From: Anaspis maculata
Lineage: Eukaryota > Arthropoda > Insecta > Coleoptera > Scraptiidae
Direction of reading: 5' to 3'
Assembly (NCBI GenBank): GCA_949128115.1
Contig: OX421968.1
Coordinates: 24,598,377 to 24,662,376, forward strand
Length of the DNA stretch: 64,000 bases
Below, one piece after another: positions 45,701-58,100 of the stretch. How positions within the stretch are numbered: position 1 is the stretch's first letter; each line of letters starts with the position of its first letter. Below the pieces are notes generated by a model, which saw only the letters and a program-made list of their open reading frames with translations, was not told where the DNA came from and made no database searches. A program made the position numbers and the translations under genes.

Positions 45701-46314
45701 ACACATGCTCATAGGAACTTTTTTTCTTGTTTTATTGAGAGGAAGCTGCCTTAGAACGTTGTGCTCACCTTTTCAATTTAAATTGAAAATTTTCTTCTGG
45801 TGACAGATCTTGTTTAAATTCGAAAGTAATGTTTCCAGATTCATCGATCCCCACAGTCGAATTTGTATCCTCACGATTATTATTGAATCTTCCAACATTC
45901 AAAGAAAAGGTCCTTATTCCGGAGGTCGAAAAACCGTCGGTTGATAACGCACGCGAGTTCTGTGCTCTCGGTTATACCGTTTTTGTAGCAGTTTCCCGTT
46001 AGTGAGTGCCCACGAGTTTGTCACCAAACTGTGATCCTACATGATAAGGATTACCTTCCAGTTTTCCAGCTTCCAAATGTCGGCAGTTTTCCGCAGATGA
46101 GTAATTTTACATTTAATTTCTATTTAAAACACGCCAAAACCTTATCAGTGACCGGCTGGTCACAAAAAGCCAACCTTTTTCTGCAGTGCGGGAGCACTGT
46201 AGAATGGAATTTATTGAGATTATCATAATAATTTAGTTATTTAGCATCTCAATCAAATTTCTCCCCGGATAAGACACCTGAAACAGGTGCTCTTCATATC
46301 CACCAAACACCAAA
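45701..46314. other. spacer and likely LINE 5' UTR
   Basis: The last 100 bp or so before 46315 probably belong to the LINE 5' UTR. The 5' end of the LINE cannot be placed. No gene is seen in the rest. Confidence 0.35.
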
Positions 46315-47647
46315 ATGATTAAAACCCCAAATTTAAGCACAAATCAAAGTACACCCACCCAACATATAAACAAACCGAACATCTCTTACTCCAACGTCGC
46401 GAAAGCATCTCTGTTTCCAAAAAAGGAGCTTGCTATCGTACTCGATGTGGTCGACAATCTAAAATTAGGCGAATATGTAATACCAGTTGGGAAAATTGTC
46501 GGACCCAAAAACATAACTTTTGCTTCAAGAATTTCACGAAACCGAGTCTGTATCTACATATCTACTGCCCAACTAAATAGTAGAAGAAATCATTTCTCAC
46601 CATAAAACCATAATTATCGACGGGAAAAATGTTACGATCCGCCGTCTAATTACTCCGGCACAACGGTTGATCCTCTCGAACGTCTGTCCTTCAATCCCTC
46701 ATGACATCTTTGAGAATGCTCTGAGGGACATGGGCTTCAATACCGTATCGAACATGTCCTTTGTCCGAGCTGGACTGGAGGGAGAAGAGTACTCACACAT
46801 TCTCAGCTTCAGAAGACAGATCTTTGTCCACCCCGAAGAAAATCTTGAACACCCCCAATCATTTGTAATAACCCAGGATAACACTGAGTACAGAATTTTC
46901 AAAGGAACCGGTGAGATTACATGTTTTTTATGTAAAACACAAGGACATAAAGCTGACCAATGCCCAAACCAGAACGCTGCACAAACTGAAGAAAATATCA
47001 ATGATTTTCCCCCTTCACAGGATGATACACAGTCCAATGAAATTCAAACAGAAGTTGAAATACATCAACAACCACCTGAAGAAACCAAGAACCCCATACA
47101 CAAAATACCCGCCGAAAAAAGACATCCACCCTCAGACACCATAGAATCAGCCGAGAGCTCCCCAAAAATTCTTGATACTCCAAACGACCCAGACTTGAAA
47201 AAATTCGAATTTAAAAAGCCAAAAAACAAAAGAAATGCTTACAAATCACTGACAAAAAAGCAAGATACTCAAAATCTGATGAAGACCTAACTAATACTGT
47301 CATCAACACCCTCGAACCAGCAAAAAAAAACCATCAATGAAGATCCTTCCAGATATATCATATCCTTTCCTGATTTTCAGAGTTTTCTTCGGGAAAGCCT
47401 CAATAGTAAAGATCCCCTAACAGCAGCAAAGAAGTATACAAACAACATCACGGCATTAATTGAGATGATTAAAGGCATCTACCTGGAAGTGACAAATCGT
47501 GCTACAAAAAATAAGTTGACTAGAATTTGCAAGAAACTAAATAGTGAAAAAGATAACAGCGAAGTTGATATTTCGAGCATGGCAAGCTACTCCTCACAAG
47601 AATCTCTGGTTTCTCAACAATCTGATTTTGACACTGACGAATTCTAA
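46315..47647 (+). pseudogene. LINE ORF1 (Gag-like RNA-binding protein)
   Basis: Starts MIKTPNLSTNQSTPTQ at 46315. A frame change at about 46583 leads into the main block VEEIISHHKTIIIDGKNV (from about 46585). The zinc knuckle CFLCKTQGHKADQC (C-x2-C-x4-H-x4-C) is at about 46920-46961. The stretch from about 46965 to 47240 is rich in Gln, Pro, Lys and acidic residues. Two compensating frame changes (about 47260 and 47325) precede an open C-terminal stretch ending SDFDTDEF at 47647. ORF1 proteins of this type coat the LINE RNA. Only 31 bp separate its stop from the ORF2 start. Confidence 0.8.
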
Positions 47648-47678
47648 AACAACAACACATAACCAAATAACATACGAG

Positions 47679-49744
47679 ATGGCTAATCTGATACAGTGGA
47701 ACTGCAATGGCTACTATCCCAGATTAGAACGCATCCAACAGCTAGTTTCTGAACACTGTCGATCAATCCTCTGCTTACAAGAAACAAACCTAAAAGACAA
47801 CAACCATAATCCAAACATATCAGGGTACCACACCTATTTCAAAAATAGGAAAACTCACTTGATTGCTAGCGGAGGAGTCTCAATTTCCATAAAAAATGAT
47901 CTACATCAACAAGAGGTACAAATCAACACCAATCTTGAAGCAATAGCTGTATCGGTATGGTGGCCGAACAAAATCACCATATGTAACTTATACCTACCTC
48001 CTAATCTGAATTTTGAACCCAATGACCTAAAAAATCTACTAGTACAAATCCCTTCTCCATTTATACTTGTTGGAGATATAAATGCCCACAATCAGTTATG
48101 GGGATCCAAAGTAACCAACAACAGAGGGAAGTCCATAGAGAACATCATTAACAACAGCCCACTTCTATTTCTTCTAAACACGGATAGTCCAACCCACTTC
48201 AATTGTTCAACGGGAGGTTTTTCATGCATTGATCTAAGTTTCTGTGACCCGCGCATCGGTCTCTCACTTACATGGGAAGTGCTATCAGACCTACATGATA
48301 GCGACCATTTCCCAATCGTAATTAGCCCTAACAAAACCTTCGGTAATCAACGAGTCTTTACACCTTTGGAAAAGTGGAGGAATGCCAAAGAACCAGACTG
48401 GGTCAAATTCCAAACTAGTGTCGACGAAGAACTGACAAATTTTCACATAGAAGAAAATACCAACGTCACGGTCGCTGCTTTTACTGACATACTAACAAAA
48501 GCTGCAGAACAATGCATTGGAAAAAAACAAATCACTCACAAACGAAATCCTGTTCCATGGTGGAATAATGAATGCAGTTCAACCACCAAACAATCAAAAA
48601 CTGCCTGCAAAATCTGCAAAAAAACAATCTGCAAAAAGCAGATTAACTATAAAAATTCCAAAAGACAGTCCTGGCAAGACTATGTATCATCAATCACCCC
48701 CTACTACCCCCCTGAAAGAAGTATGGACCAAAATTAACAAAATAAAAGGACAACATAACTTACCTAATCAAATTCCAGCACTAACTAATGAAAACGGTGA
48801 GATCACTACATCTAAAGACAAAATAGTTAACATCTCAGGGAACCACTTCTTCAAAACTTCCAGTGACCTACATTACAGTCCTGAATTTCTAAAGATCAAA
48901 AAGAAACAAGAAAAAGTCCCTCTGCAATCTGAGCCAACAGACAAACATGAAATAAACAACCCATTGTCCATAAAAGAACTTGATAATGCCCTAAACGATG
49001 TAAAAAATACCTCTCCGGGACCTGACATGATCCCTTTCTCTTTTATAAAGGATCTCTCACAACAAGCACAACAAACTTTGCTAGACATATACAACAAAAT
49101 ATGGCTGAAACAAACCTTCCCTACTGCATGGAGAGAGTCCATAATATCTCCCATCCTGAAACCTAATAAACTTGAAACAGACCCTACTAGCTACAGACCC
49201 ATTTCGTTGACATGCACAATGTGCAAACTACTCGAGAAAATCATGAGCAATAGATTGAGATGGTACCTTGAGGCTGAGGGATATCTGTCACCCAATCAAA
49301 GCGGATTCAGGAAAAATTGCTCAACGATAGACAATCTGGTCAACTTGCAAAATGAAATTCTCGATGCCTTCGCTACTGGTCAAAAACTATGTGCGGTTTT
49401 CTTTGACATAGAGAAGGCGTATGATACCACATGGAGGTACAGAATTCTCCAGAAACTACTCGAATGGAAGGTTCAGGGCAATATGTTTTCATTCATACAA
49501 AACTTTTTGACCGATAGAACCTTCCGAGTTCGAAAGAACAACACCACATCATCTCAATACATTCTCCATAATGGCATCCCTCAAGGATCAGTACTTAGTT
49601 GCTCACTCTTCCTAATAGCAATCAATGATGTGATCTCAGCAGTTGAACTCCCGATCAGGGGATCATTATATGCGGATGACTTGATGATCTGTTACAAAAA
49701 CTCAAAAGAATAAATGTCTTCAAGATGGTCTACAAAGAGCTCTG
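47679..49744 (+). pseudogene. LINE ORF2, endonuclease and reverse transcriptase part
   Basis: The start MANLIQWNCNGYYPRLE at 47679 is a canonical ORF2 opening. Endonuclease/phosphatase fold motifs: CLQETNL, GDINAHNQLWGS and DSDHFPI (to about 48320). A frame change in the C-run near 48700 links to the reverse transcriptase: NTSPGPD, YRPISLT, FFDIEKAYDTTW, GIPQGSVLS and the catalytic YADD at about 49670. A further shift at 49708 precedes NKCLQDGLQRAL, where piggyBac element 2 enters at TTAA 49745. Catalytic residues look intact; the frameshifts inactivate it. The codons continue at 50750. Confidence 0.9.
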
Positions 49745-49748
49745 TTAA

Positions 49749-50745
49749 CCCTTGGGCAGGCGCGTCTCTTTTCACGACGTAATAGGTCGCGCGGGGTGTC
49801 ATCGACACCCCTAAAATTGCAGCGTCCCTGAGTGTTACCGACTATTTTTTTGCAAGTTCTTCAAGGTTATCGAGTTTATGTACATTGATGGAATGAATAC
49901 ATGTTTTGTTGGGGTCAAATTTGGTCAGATAACGACAGAAATCAAGAAAATGTAGAAGGATGAGAATTTCATTGAAATGAACCATTTATCCATGAAAAAA
50001 TTGATTCTCATCTTCACAATGATGAAACACTCCGAAAAATACTCAATACATAAATAACAATGTTGACTTCTACAAGTAATAGTTATTTTATAAAAAAATA
50101 TCACAAGAAAAACAAAACTCAGCCTGCTCAAAGTCACTCATTTTCGCTACTGGAATAGTTATCCATAGAATCGAAGCATTCTTCACAAACATTTTTCATG
50201 TGCTTCATACACATGTTTTTAGGACATCGATCACAGCAGCATTTGGTTTTTGATGTCCTTCTTCCTTGGACAAGCCACACACCTGCCCTTAATCACTGGC
50301 AACTGAGGTCCTGCAAGAGCAGAATTCTCAGGAATACCTGATAACTTGGCAATTTTTGGGCGGAGATGTTTTGTCAATGTTTTGTATGTTACTCTTCTGC
50401 AAATGTGTTCGTTCATCATTTTCAAGCCAACTTCTCTCAAAAAATACCTTCTTGAAGTTTTTGCATCAGGATTGTGAGCGACAAAGATCTAATTCACAGT
50501 GCAAGGTCTTCAAAGAAATATTACGCGGGAAGGCGCACGGGGTGTCCACAGTACCCCGGACCTGTTTGACACAAAATAACAGCCACCTTTTCAAATCAGT
50601 TCCAGAACCGGTAACAGAATATGACTGACAATACTTTGACAGGAAGGTACTGAACAGGAGCGCCATCTATTCGACTCGAAGCGGAATCGGTAGCTATATT
50701 TATGATGCTGGGGTGTTTTGTACACCCCGCGCGACTAATTAAGGG
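49749..50745 (-). mobile_element. piggyBac-type element 2, 1 kb, inside LINE ORF2
   Basis: TTAA at 49745-49748 and 50746-50749. Ends CCCTT with shared subterminal GTCGCGCGGGGTGT about 35 bp in on the left and 10 bp in on the right. Removing it and one TTAA joins ...QRALL and RIESWA of the LINE in frame. Encodes only the 3' end of a transposase on the minus strand. Confidence 0.9.
50135..50440 (-). pseudogene. piggyBac transposase C-terminus with cysteine-rich domain
   Basis: Minus strand: MREVGLKMMNEHICRR, then RCVACPRKKDIK. After a one-base shift at about 50250 it reads KTKCCCDRCPKNMCMKHMKN and VCEEC, ending in an acidic tail (YSSSENE) at about 50137. The evenly spaced cysteines and histidine are the C-terminal cysteine-rich (PHD/RING-like) domain of piggyBac transposases, which binds the element ends. 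The catalytic DDD domain is deleted. The frameshift lies inside the zinc-binding domain. Confidence 0.8.
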
Positions 50746-50749
50746 TTAA

Positions 50750-52366
50750 GGATTGAATCTTGGGCAATAGGATCCGGTTTCAAATTTTCTCCCTCAAAGT
50801 CCAAAATGATAGTTTTCTCAAGGAAAAATAACACACAACCATTAGTCCCCCTGAAAATGTATGGTTCTAACATACCACAGGTGAATAAGCTAACTTTCCT
50901 GGGGATGATATGGGATCAAAAACTGAACTGGGATATACATGTCAGGTCGCTTGAAAACGGAATGTTCCAGAAGACTAAACATATTGAAATGCCTTGCTCA
51001 CCACCACTGGGGAGCTCGAAAAGATCAGCTACTCATGGTATACAAAGCACTCTTGAGATCTAAACTGGATTATGGCGCCATAATATGCTCCTCTGCCTCG
51101 AAAACCACCCTAAAAAGACTTGACGCTATCAACAACTCAGCGATGAGACTGGTCACCGGTGTCTTTAGAACTACCCCAATTGAGTGCCTATTACAGGTCG
51201 CTGACGAACATATTCTCGAAATCCATCGAGAACATCAAATGGTCAATTACGCATCCAAAATGTCATCCCTACCAGGTAGTTTTGCTTATCGATCTGTGTT
51301 TACCAGAAAACACCACAACATCTACCACAAGAAACAAAGATTGTACCAGCCCTATCATTACAGATTAACCAAAACTCTCAACTCAATGAATCTAGAAGCA
51401 ACACACCCCAGCATGACCTTATCAATGACAACAACCCCTTGGACTCTGAAATTCCCCAATTACAACTTATCTCTTAACTCTTATCCAAAGGAATCAACTC
51501 CCACGATACTCTATCAACACCTACATAAATGCATCATAGAACAATATCCTGAAACTTACACCCTATATACTGATGCTTCAAAAGGCACCAATGAGAATGG
51601 AGTGGCTGTTGTGACTTCAACAAGTACATACAAATATTATCTACCTGCAGATTTCAGTATATTCTCGGCTGAACTTTTTGGAATAGTACAAGCTGCAGAA
51701 ATCATTGACCAGAACACGAACAATAAGCACTTTACACTATTCACCGACTCGCTAAGCTCAATTCAAGCAATGCAACAAGTCTATACTGACAACCCACTAG
51801 TATCAAGTATACAAAACACTCTGTCAAAAGCAATCGGAACGGGTAAGCACGTTGAGATCGTTTGGTGCCCATCACACGTTGGTATCCTTGGGAATGAAAA
51901 CGCAGATCTAAGCTCCAAAGAAGCTTCAAATACCACAACGACAGGAAGCCAACCCAACATCATTTTCACAAATTACGACTTGAATAACAATTACAAAAAG
52001 GTAATATCTGACAAGTGGAATCGCATAAAATCTGAATATAGACCACTTACTATATCCAGGCCCAACAAAACAAAAACCATCCAATTATCCAGAAGAGAGG
52101 AGGTGGTCATTAACCGACTACTGACTGGACACTCAAAACTGACTCACTCGTATCTACTTGAAAAAACTAATCCCTCAACTTGCTCTTCCTGTGCAGGACA
52201 CCAGATCACGATACCTCACATTCTGTATCAGTGCATCAAGTATAAAAGCCACAGAGAGACAGCTGGATTCCACGATCGCACCTCTCTAACAAAACGAATC
52301 GAAGAACACAGTTACAGACCATTGTTGAAATACATAAAAGACATCTCCCTCTATACAGAAGTCTGA
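50750..52366 (+). pseudogene. LINE ORF2, thumb, RNase H and C-terminal part
   Basis: Resumes after the piggyBac insertion with RIESWAIGSGFKFSPSKSK and KLTFLGMIWDQKLNW. It shifts frame at about 50955 into a 475-codon open stretch: WGARKDQLLM, SKLDYGAII, then the RNase H motifs LYTDASKG (about 51570), FSAELFGI, FTDSLSSIQA and CPSHVGILGNENADLSSKEA (about 51865-51925). The C-terminal Cys-His motif is CSSCAGHQITIPHILYQC (about 52180-52235), with the stop at 52366. All RNase H acidic residues seem present. Confidence 0.9.
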
Positions 52367-52670
52367 ACTGCAAATTCAAATAAGTACCCGTCCCACCCAC
52401 CTTTTAACGATCTAATAACTAGTCTACGGACTCTACCTATCACATATTGTAATGAGGCAGACTGTAGCGCGATGAGCGAGATTACTCTCTGCTCAGAGAA
52501 GTTCGCCCCAGAATGAAGCGAATGGTCCGCTTGATCCACCTATAGATGCCTCATTTCACCACTGCAACAAATAATCAAAATACACAAAACTATTGAGATA
52601 CGGCCGGCGCTAATGACCACAGCAGTCGAAGCGTCGTAAAAAACTTGAGAGAAAAAAAAAAAAGAAAAGG
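52367..52670 (+). other. LINE 3' UTR and A-rich tail
   Basis: Non-coding stretch after the ORF2 stop, ending in an A-run broken by G at 52652-52670. No target duplication was matched because the 5' end is not located. Confidence 0.7.
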
Positions 52671-52698
52671 CGTCTTTAACGTCATAGTTATTTACTAT

Positions 52699-52942
52699 GG
52701 CCCGTATTCATATCCCACTTTTAAGCTAAAAGCGCTTTTAGTGCGATGCGCATTTAGGGGCATTTCTCATATTTTAGTGTTCAAAAATACAAATCAACTC
52801 GCAAATTAATTGCAATTAAGTACATACAATCGCTCCCAATCGCAATAATGTATTTTTGAACACTGAAATATGAGGAATGCCCCTAAATGCGCATCGCACT
52901 AAAAGCGCTTTAAGGCTTAAAAGTGGGATATGAATACGGGCC
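52699..52942. mobile_element. 244-bp MITE with TAT duplication
   Basis: TAT at 52696-52698 and 52943-52945. Long inverted ends start GGCCCGTATTCATATCCC and continue about 100 bp (AAAAGCGCTTTTAGTGCGAT). The loop is about 50 bp. Three-base duplication and GGCCC ends fit PIF/Harbinger-type MITEs. Confidence 0.9.
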
Positions 52943-53163
52943 TATGTCAGGAGGAAAAGACTGAATAGAGTCGTTCGAGGAATCGTTCGAAGGAAAATAA
53001 CAATGCCTCGTTAGATATTTCTGGGGTTTCGGCAGTAGGTACTATTAGCATTATTAGCTCATGCAGTTTTGTAATTTTGTGATCCGCGGTCACAAATTTC
53101 GCCACCAAGTGCATCATTTTCGGTAGTGTAGTGCGGCGATTAACGACCATTTTTCAGAGAAAT

Positions 53164-54425
53164 CTTGCATTTTGTGATCGAAGCATGAAATTTGGCATAT
53201 ACGCTCTACAGACTCTCCTTTACTATTAACGAGGCGGAACCACGATGGAACCGCCGTGCAGCTGTCAGAATTGCCATTTGCCTACCTTTCTACCTTTCAG
53301 CTGCAAAAACTGAAGCCGGTCATCAAGTTGATTCAAAAGTGACGTCTATCAATGCAGTAGACCTTCACAGTAAAGCTTCTCGACAACAGATGTCAATATT
53401 ACAAGAGGAAGGGGAATGGGAGGGGATAGTTCCAGTCGGGGCGAAGATTTTCTTTTTTGTTAATTTTGGACCAAATTAACAAGTTTGGTCTTTTCCGACT
53501 AAATTCCATCTTCTTATTTCAAATAAAGTGTTGTGATTGCAATTTAAAAAAAATTAATTTGGTTTTGTTGAAGTAAAAAACATTTAAGAAAAAAAATCTC
53601 AGACTTTCTTCATTTTGACTTTTATTCTAGTTCAAGGCTTCGAAATAGAAATCCTTACTTAGTTCACTTTTTCAAAGCTTCTTGCACATGGAAATCATGT
53701 ACGAAACCTGATTTTTATTTTGATAAGATCGTGAGCCTCATTTTGTTGCAAAAGTCTTCAAAGTAATATGCAATCATTTTTATGTACGAATTGAAGTGTG
53801 CGTGTAAAGGTATCGCGGCGTTCTGACAGCTGCACGGCGGTTCTGTCATGGGTGCACCTCTTGTATCGTGAAGGATAGTCCATCGACCATGTATGCCAAG
53901 TTTCAGGCTTTTATCACAATTTGCAAGGCTTTGCACGCACACCTCCATTCGTACTGAAAATTAATAAAATTATTGGATATTACTTCTACGACTTAAGGAA
54001 CAGATGAGGCTCACGATCTTGTATGTAAAAGTAACAATCAGGTCTCGTACATGGTTTTCACGTGCAGGAAGCTTTGAAGAAGTGAACTAAATAAGGATTT
54101 TCACTTCGAATGCCTTGAATTAGGATAAAAGTCAAAATAAAAAAAGCCTAAGTGCCGCGGCTGGAACTATCCCCTCCCATTCCCCCTCCTTTTGTAATAT
54201 TGACATTTGTTTTGGTGAAGTTATACTGTGGAGGTCTACTGCATTGATAGACGTCACTTTTGAATCAGCTCGATAACCGACTTCAGTTTTTGCCCCTGGA
54301 AGGTAGGCAAATGGCAATTTTGACAGCTGCAGGGCGGTTCCATCGTGGGTCCGCCTCGTAAATAGTAAAGGACAGTCTGTAGAGCATATGTGCCAAATTT
54401 CATGCTTTTATCACAAAATGCAAGG
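53164..54425. repeat. FB10, 1.26-kb foldback with a third copy of its end
   Basis: Outer arms mirror each other (CTTGCATTTTGTGAT, AGGCGGAACCACGATGGAAC and complements). A third copy of the terminal block lies inside at about 53815-53935, in the orientation of the right end. Mirrored open frames 53192-53479 and 54132-54317 are artefacts. No target duplication assigned. Confidence 0.8.
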
Positions 54426-54997
54426 TGGTTGCAAGGCTTATCTCACTAACCGCCGCACTAATGAGAGCTTTCTTCTAATGCTCATTGTTATATTCATTAA
54501 CTTGTACTTTACTCCAGGATCCAGCTTGCATCCAAAACACGTCAACTGCAATAATAACATTCACTCAATTGTGTGATTTGATCACTATTTTAGTATAGTG
54601 GCAATAGAATTTTATCTGAAATTAATTCGAACAAAAACGGTTTATGGAACGAATAACAGAATGGATGGATGTTTATTAGAAGACTATAGTGTATCAAATT
54701 AGTCAAAAACAGTTTTTCCCGTACATCCAGAAACTTCTGGGAAAAAAAATGAAGAAAAGACTTTTACCCTCTGTTTGTGGCAGTCCCAGAGACGAAGCCT
54801 TTTGATATGTTGAAAAAGAGACTGAATGCGTGCAAGAAATAACAAAGAATATGCCCTCACGGGTGCGAGACTCAGTAGCGCTGTTCCTTTCGAAGCAGAC
54901 TTCTGATTTTTTAATGTGAAAAATGAATTGTGACTTGAGCGATGCTAAGCCAAAAGTACAAATCAGTATTTATTGAGTACCTATTGTTTGAAAAAAA
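54426..54997. other. spacer with solo terminal module
   Basis: At 54852-54893 lies a lone copy of the end module of the satellite-bearing elements: TATGCC, hairpin CTCACGGGTGCGAG, CTCAGTAGCGC. The stretch 54580-54830 is distantly similar, inverted, to 61555-61780. No gene. Confidence 0.5.
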
Positions 54998-55520
54998 TCC
55001 AGAAAATTGGTTCACGGGTTAAAAGGTCAGATATTAGCCGTTTCCCAGGCCGTAAAACTCAAAAAGACAGTTGGTCCGATTTCGAATCGGACTGCACCAA
55101 AAATTGTTCAATTTTAGATTTTTGAACTCCATCATTGAATGAAGTCCTAACTCGATATGCCAGATCAGTTTTGCATTTTTAACTGGAAAACTCACGGAAA
55201 ATTGTGAACAAATAATTGATGTAAAGTGTTCAAAAACTAATCACCTTTTTAAAAGACAATTCCAGAAAATCGGTTCACGGGTTAAAAAGTTGGGACATTT
55301 GCGATTTTCCAGGCCGGAAAACTCGAAAACCGATGGTCTGATATCGAATCGGACTGCACCAAAAAATATTCAATTTTATATTTTTAAGCTCTATCGTTAA
55401 AATCCGATTACGATATGCCAGGTCAGTGTTGCATGTTCAACTAGAAAATTCTCGGGAAATTTCGGGGAATTGTAAATGATGTTCAATGTTTAAGAAGGAC
55501 TTCCTTCGGACTTCCCCCGG
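54998..55520 (+). repeat. 263-bp tandem duplication
   Basis: Two copies starting TCCAGAAAATYGGTTCACGG at 54998 and 55261, with shared GAATCGGACTGCACCAAAAA and CGATATGCCAGRTCAGT. Diverged by indels; no coding content. Confidence 0.85.
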
Positions 55521-55705
55521 ATTTCCCCTGGACTTCCTCCAGCATGTACACCAGACTTCCCCAGCGGTTTGCCCCTTGCCTGCTCCTGTCCCTCTGGCTC
55601 CTGCTACAGCTACTATCCGTCACCCACTCATGCTCATATTAGGTTATCATGTCCAATATTGAACTTGTAAATGTGGATAAATAATGGTACAGAGCGATCA
55701 AACAG

Positions 55706-55818
55706 GTACTCGATTGCTCAAGTTGGCGCACGATGCTCAACTTTTCTCCAAACGCTCTTCATGATTCGTCCGTTCGGGAAAAAGTGATCATCGTACGTCA
55801 ACTTGAGCAATCGAGTAT
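55706..55818. repeat. 113-bp hairpin, MITE-like
   Basis: Arms TACTCGATTGCTCAAGTTG and complement are separated by a loop of about 65 bp. No clear target duplication. 55521-55705 is low-complexity C/T-rich sequence around 55500-55620, with no gene. Confidence 0.6.
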
Positions 55819-56110
55819 CTGACGCTCGTTATAAGTAATTGAACAGGCAAAATAGGCATTATTGTACTTATTGGTATATTGAGTAATAACAAATGACACA
55901 CCAACCAGAGACACTAAACGATACGAGCACTGCAAACGGCGACGCATTTGCAGAATGCTCTTGCGTCTTCTTGTCGCGTTGCTCTGCTGGTCATGGGCTG
56001 CAGCAGAGAATAGCTATTATGAGAAATGAGAGGTCCCTGTTAATTGAGAGAAACACAAGGGACAGCTGTTCGTAGCGCCACCTGAGCATTAAATGACCCG
56101 AACTAAAATA

Positions 56111-56537
56111 TTGGCGCGCCATTCAAACGTGCCCCCCCCCCTGGTTTGCACCTGCACCTGCTCTGTGCACCAAACAACGAGAAGCAGTCAACCACACAGC
56201 AATGTGCAGAGCTGCGGTTGTATTGGAGAAGTTGAGAGTTGAAATTTACCAACATCTAGGTATGTCAAAAGATTCTTCGATCGGTTTTCTTTCCGTTTCG
56301 TCTTTTGGAAATGTGAGAAATTTACATTTACTACGCTCATTGTAGTGTTTACAATCTGATGATGCCCAACACATTACTTACCATTTTCACTACAAAATGA
56401 TCAACTAAAAATCACAAAAAAGCTTCCCCAACACGTCCGCAGCTCTGCACTTTGCTGTGTGGTTGACTGGTTTCTCGTTGTTGTCTGGTGCAGGTGCAGT
56501 GTCGTTTGCGCTTTGAGGTTATGTCGCGCCAACATAC
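56111..56537. repeat. inverted repeat with 200-bp loop
   Basis: Mirrored blocks GGCGCG, TTGCACCTGCACC, AACAACGAGAA and ACCACACAGC.A.GTGCAGAG in the two arms (56111-56220 and 56432-56537). A C-run at 56132-56142 marks the left arm. The minus-strand 90-codon frame across it has no family features. Confidence 0.7.
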
Positions 56538-57029
56538 GCTGTCACTTTCAAAGTTTTTTTGCTGATATAATTTTTCAGAAAAAAGATGAAAATTTGGAAT
56601 ATGCTCTAAAATGACCTCTAAGCTCTGTAGTTTGTCACTTCGTACCCCAATATAGTTAAATATGCAAGGTAATGCTAGCAACAACTAATTTCTAAAATTT
56701 CCTTTGTTCTCGGACTATGGTTGGATCCGACATTTAAAAATGGCGACTCTGACGTCACCACTAATATCGCGTATAGCAAAATATAAACAATATTGCACAA
56801 CATATAACTGAAAAAAAATTCTCGTACCTAGGTATACAATTACTATACCTACATTCTTACCTGTACATAAAAATCAAATAAAGGTAACAAGTAATTAAAA
56901 GTGTGATTATATACAAATACATATATCATTATATACAGTTCAACAAAAAATATAATTCAAACAATGGAAATAAACAATAATTCTATCACAGCCGATAAAA
57001 GAAATAGAACAGATCGGGTTTGATTTCAC

Positions 57030-57135
57030 AGTATCACAGTCAGGTATAATAATATCTCAGTTAGGTATAATATCTCAAGTCAGGTATAATGTCAGAATCG
57101 GGTATAATGTCACAGTCAGTTGTAATATCATGATA
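57030..57135 (+). repeat. short tandem repeat, about 20-bp unit
   Basis: Five irregular copies of CAGTCAGGTATAATATCT-type units. The rest of 56538-57441 is AT-rich with no gene recognised. Confidence 0.7.
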
Positions 57136-58100
57136 AGGTAGATGAGTCGTCATAATCAATGTGAGTGAATATAACTCCCATGGAAAAAAATTGGAATGTT
57201 GTTAATAAAGTGAAAGACTAGAAAAAGTTGACTAGAAAACGTAGATGACTACAGAACAAAGCAATATCACAGAATCACAAGATCTAAATTTTTTCATTTT
57301 GATCACATGGTCGCTACTTACTTTTTTCTCCTTTTGTTTATCCCTAACGTATTTGAAAATGAAAAACCTTGTACACTTGTCCAGAATCATACTATCACAA
57401 TCATGCCTCTTATATACAGCATGCTGTGAGGATGAGAGACTTCATTCAATCGACAATTTGTACAATCCCTTGAAGTTATCTTCCAAGAGGGACTGATGGC
57501 CGTTCGCATCAAGAAATATGTATAAATTGTCATGTATGTTCTGGACAAGCAACATCACATGCTCACTGGCATACAACAGCCTACTTGCAGCGTCGCACTT
57601 CCGGAATGTCGTCAAAGTATGCGAGGGAAGTACCTCCTTGGCGTAGAGGTAGTTCCGGCAATCTTCACAGTCAGGGACATCTATGTTCTTCAGCACATAC
57701 CCAGCCACATAGGCAAGGCCCTGTGAGTCTTCAGCAACGAGGTGTTTTTCTGTTGGTACAAACCCAACAGATTTGCTTGACTGTGATGATCCCGCCGTCC
57801 CTGCTTCGTCGTCTTCTTCCACTACATCCTCGGCATACTGCAACAGGCTGTTCAGATCATTGAGTGGCGTGCAAGAGTCCTTTTCATAGTTGCCTTCAGT
57901 AGTAGGGGAAACTAGCTTGTTTACCACTATAGTCTTCAGAGCAGCTGTGAATTGGTGGCATGTTGGGTTTGTGTTGCAAATTCCATGCTGACGGATGCTG
58001 CAAAACAGATTTTCCACAGGATCTTGATTCAAAGTACACACGTTGAGGTACAAAAAGTCTAGATTATCTTTTAGACAGACGGTGCCAAAGGTACATAATA

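Larger units (their letters stand above)
46315..52670 (+). mobile_element. near-full-length I-type LINE with piggyBac insertion
   Basis: Order: ORF1 with one CCHC knuckle, ORF2 with endonuclease, reverse transcriptase, RNase H and a C-terminal Cys-His motif, about 300 bp of 3' UTR, and an A-rich tail at 52652-52670. Retention of RNase H together with the apurinic-type endonuclease points to the I group of LINEs (I, Nimb, LOA or relatives). Several single-base frameshifts and the 1-kb piggyBac insertion make it inactive. Base composition and codon use are A-rich relative to the neighbours. Confidence 0.9.

Noticed and set aside
53192..54317. Paired similar proteins in FB10
   Set aside because: Inverted-repeat artefact like the other foldback arms.
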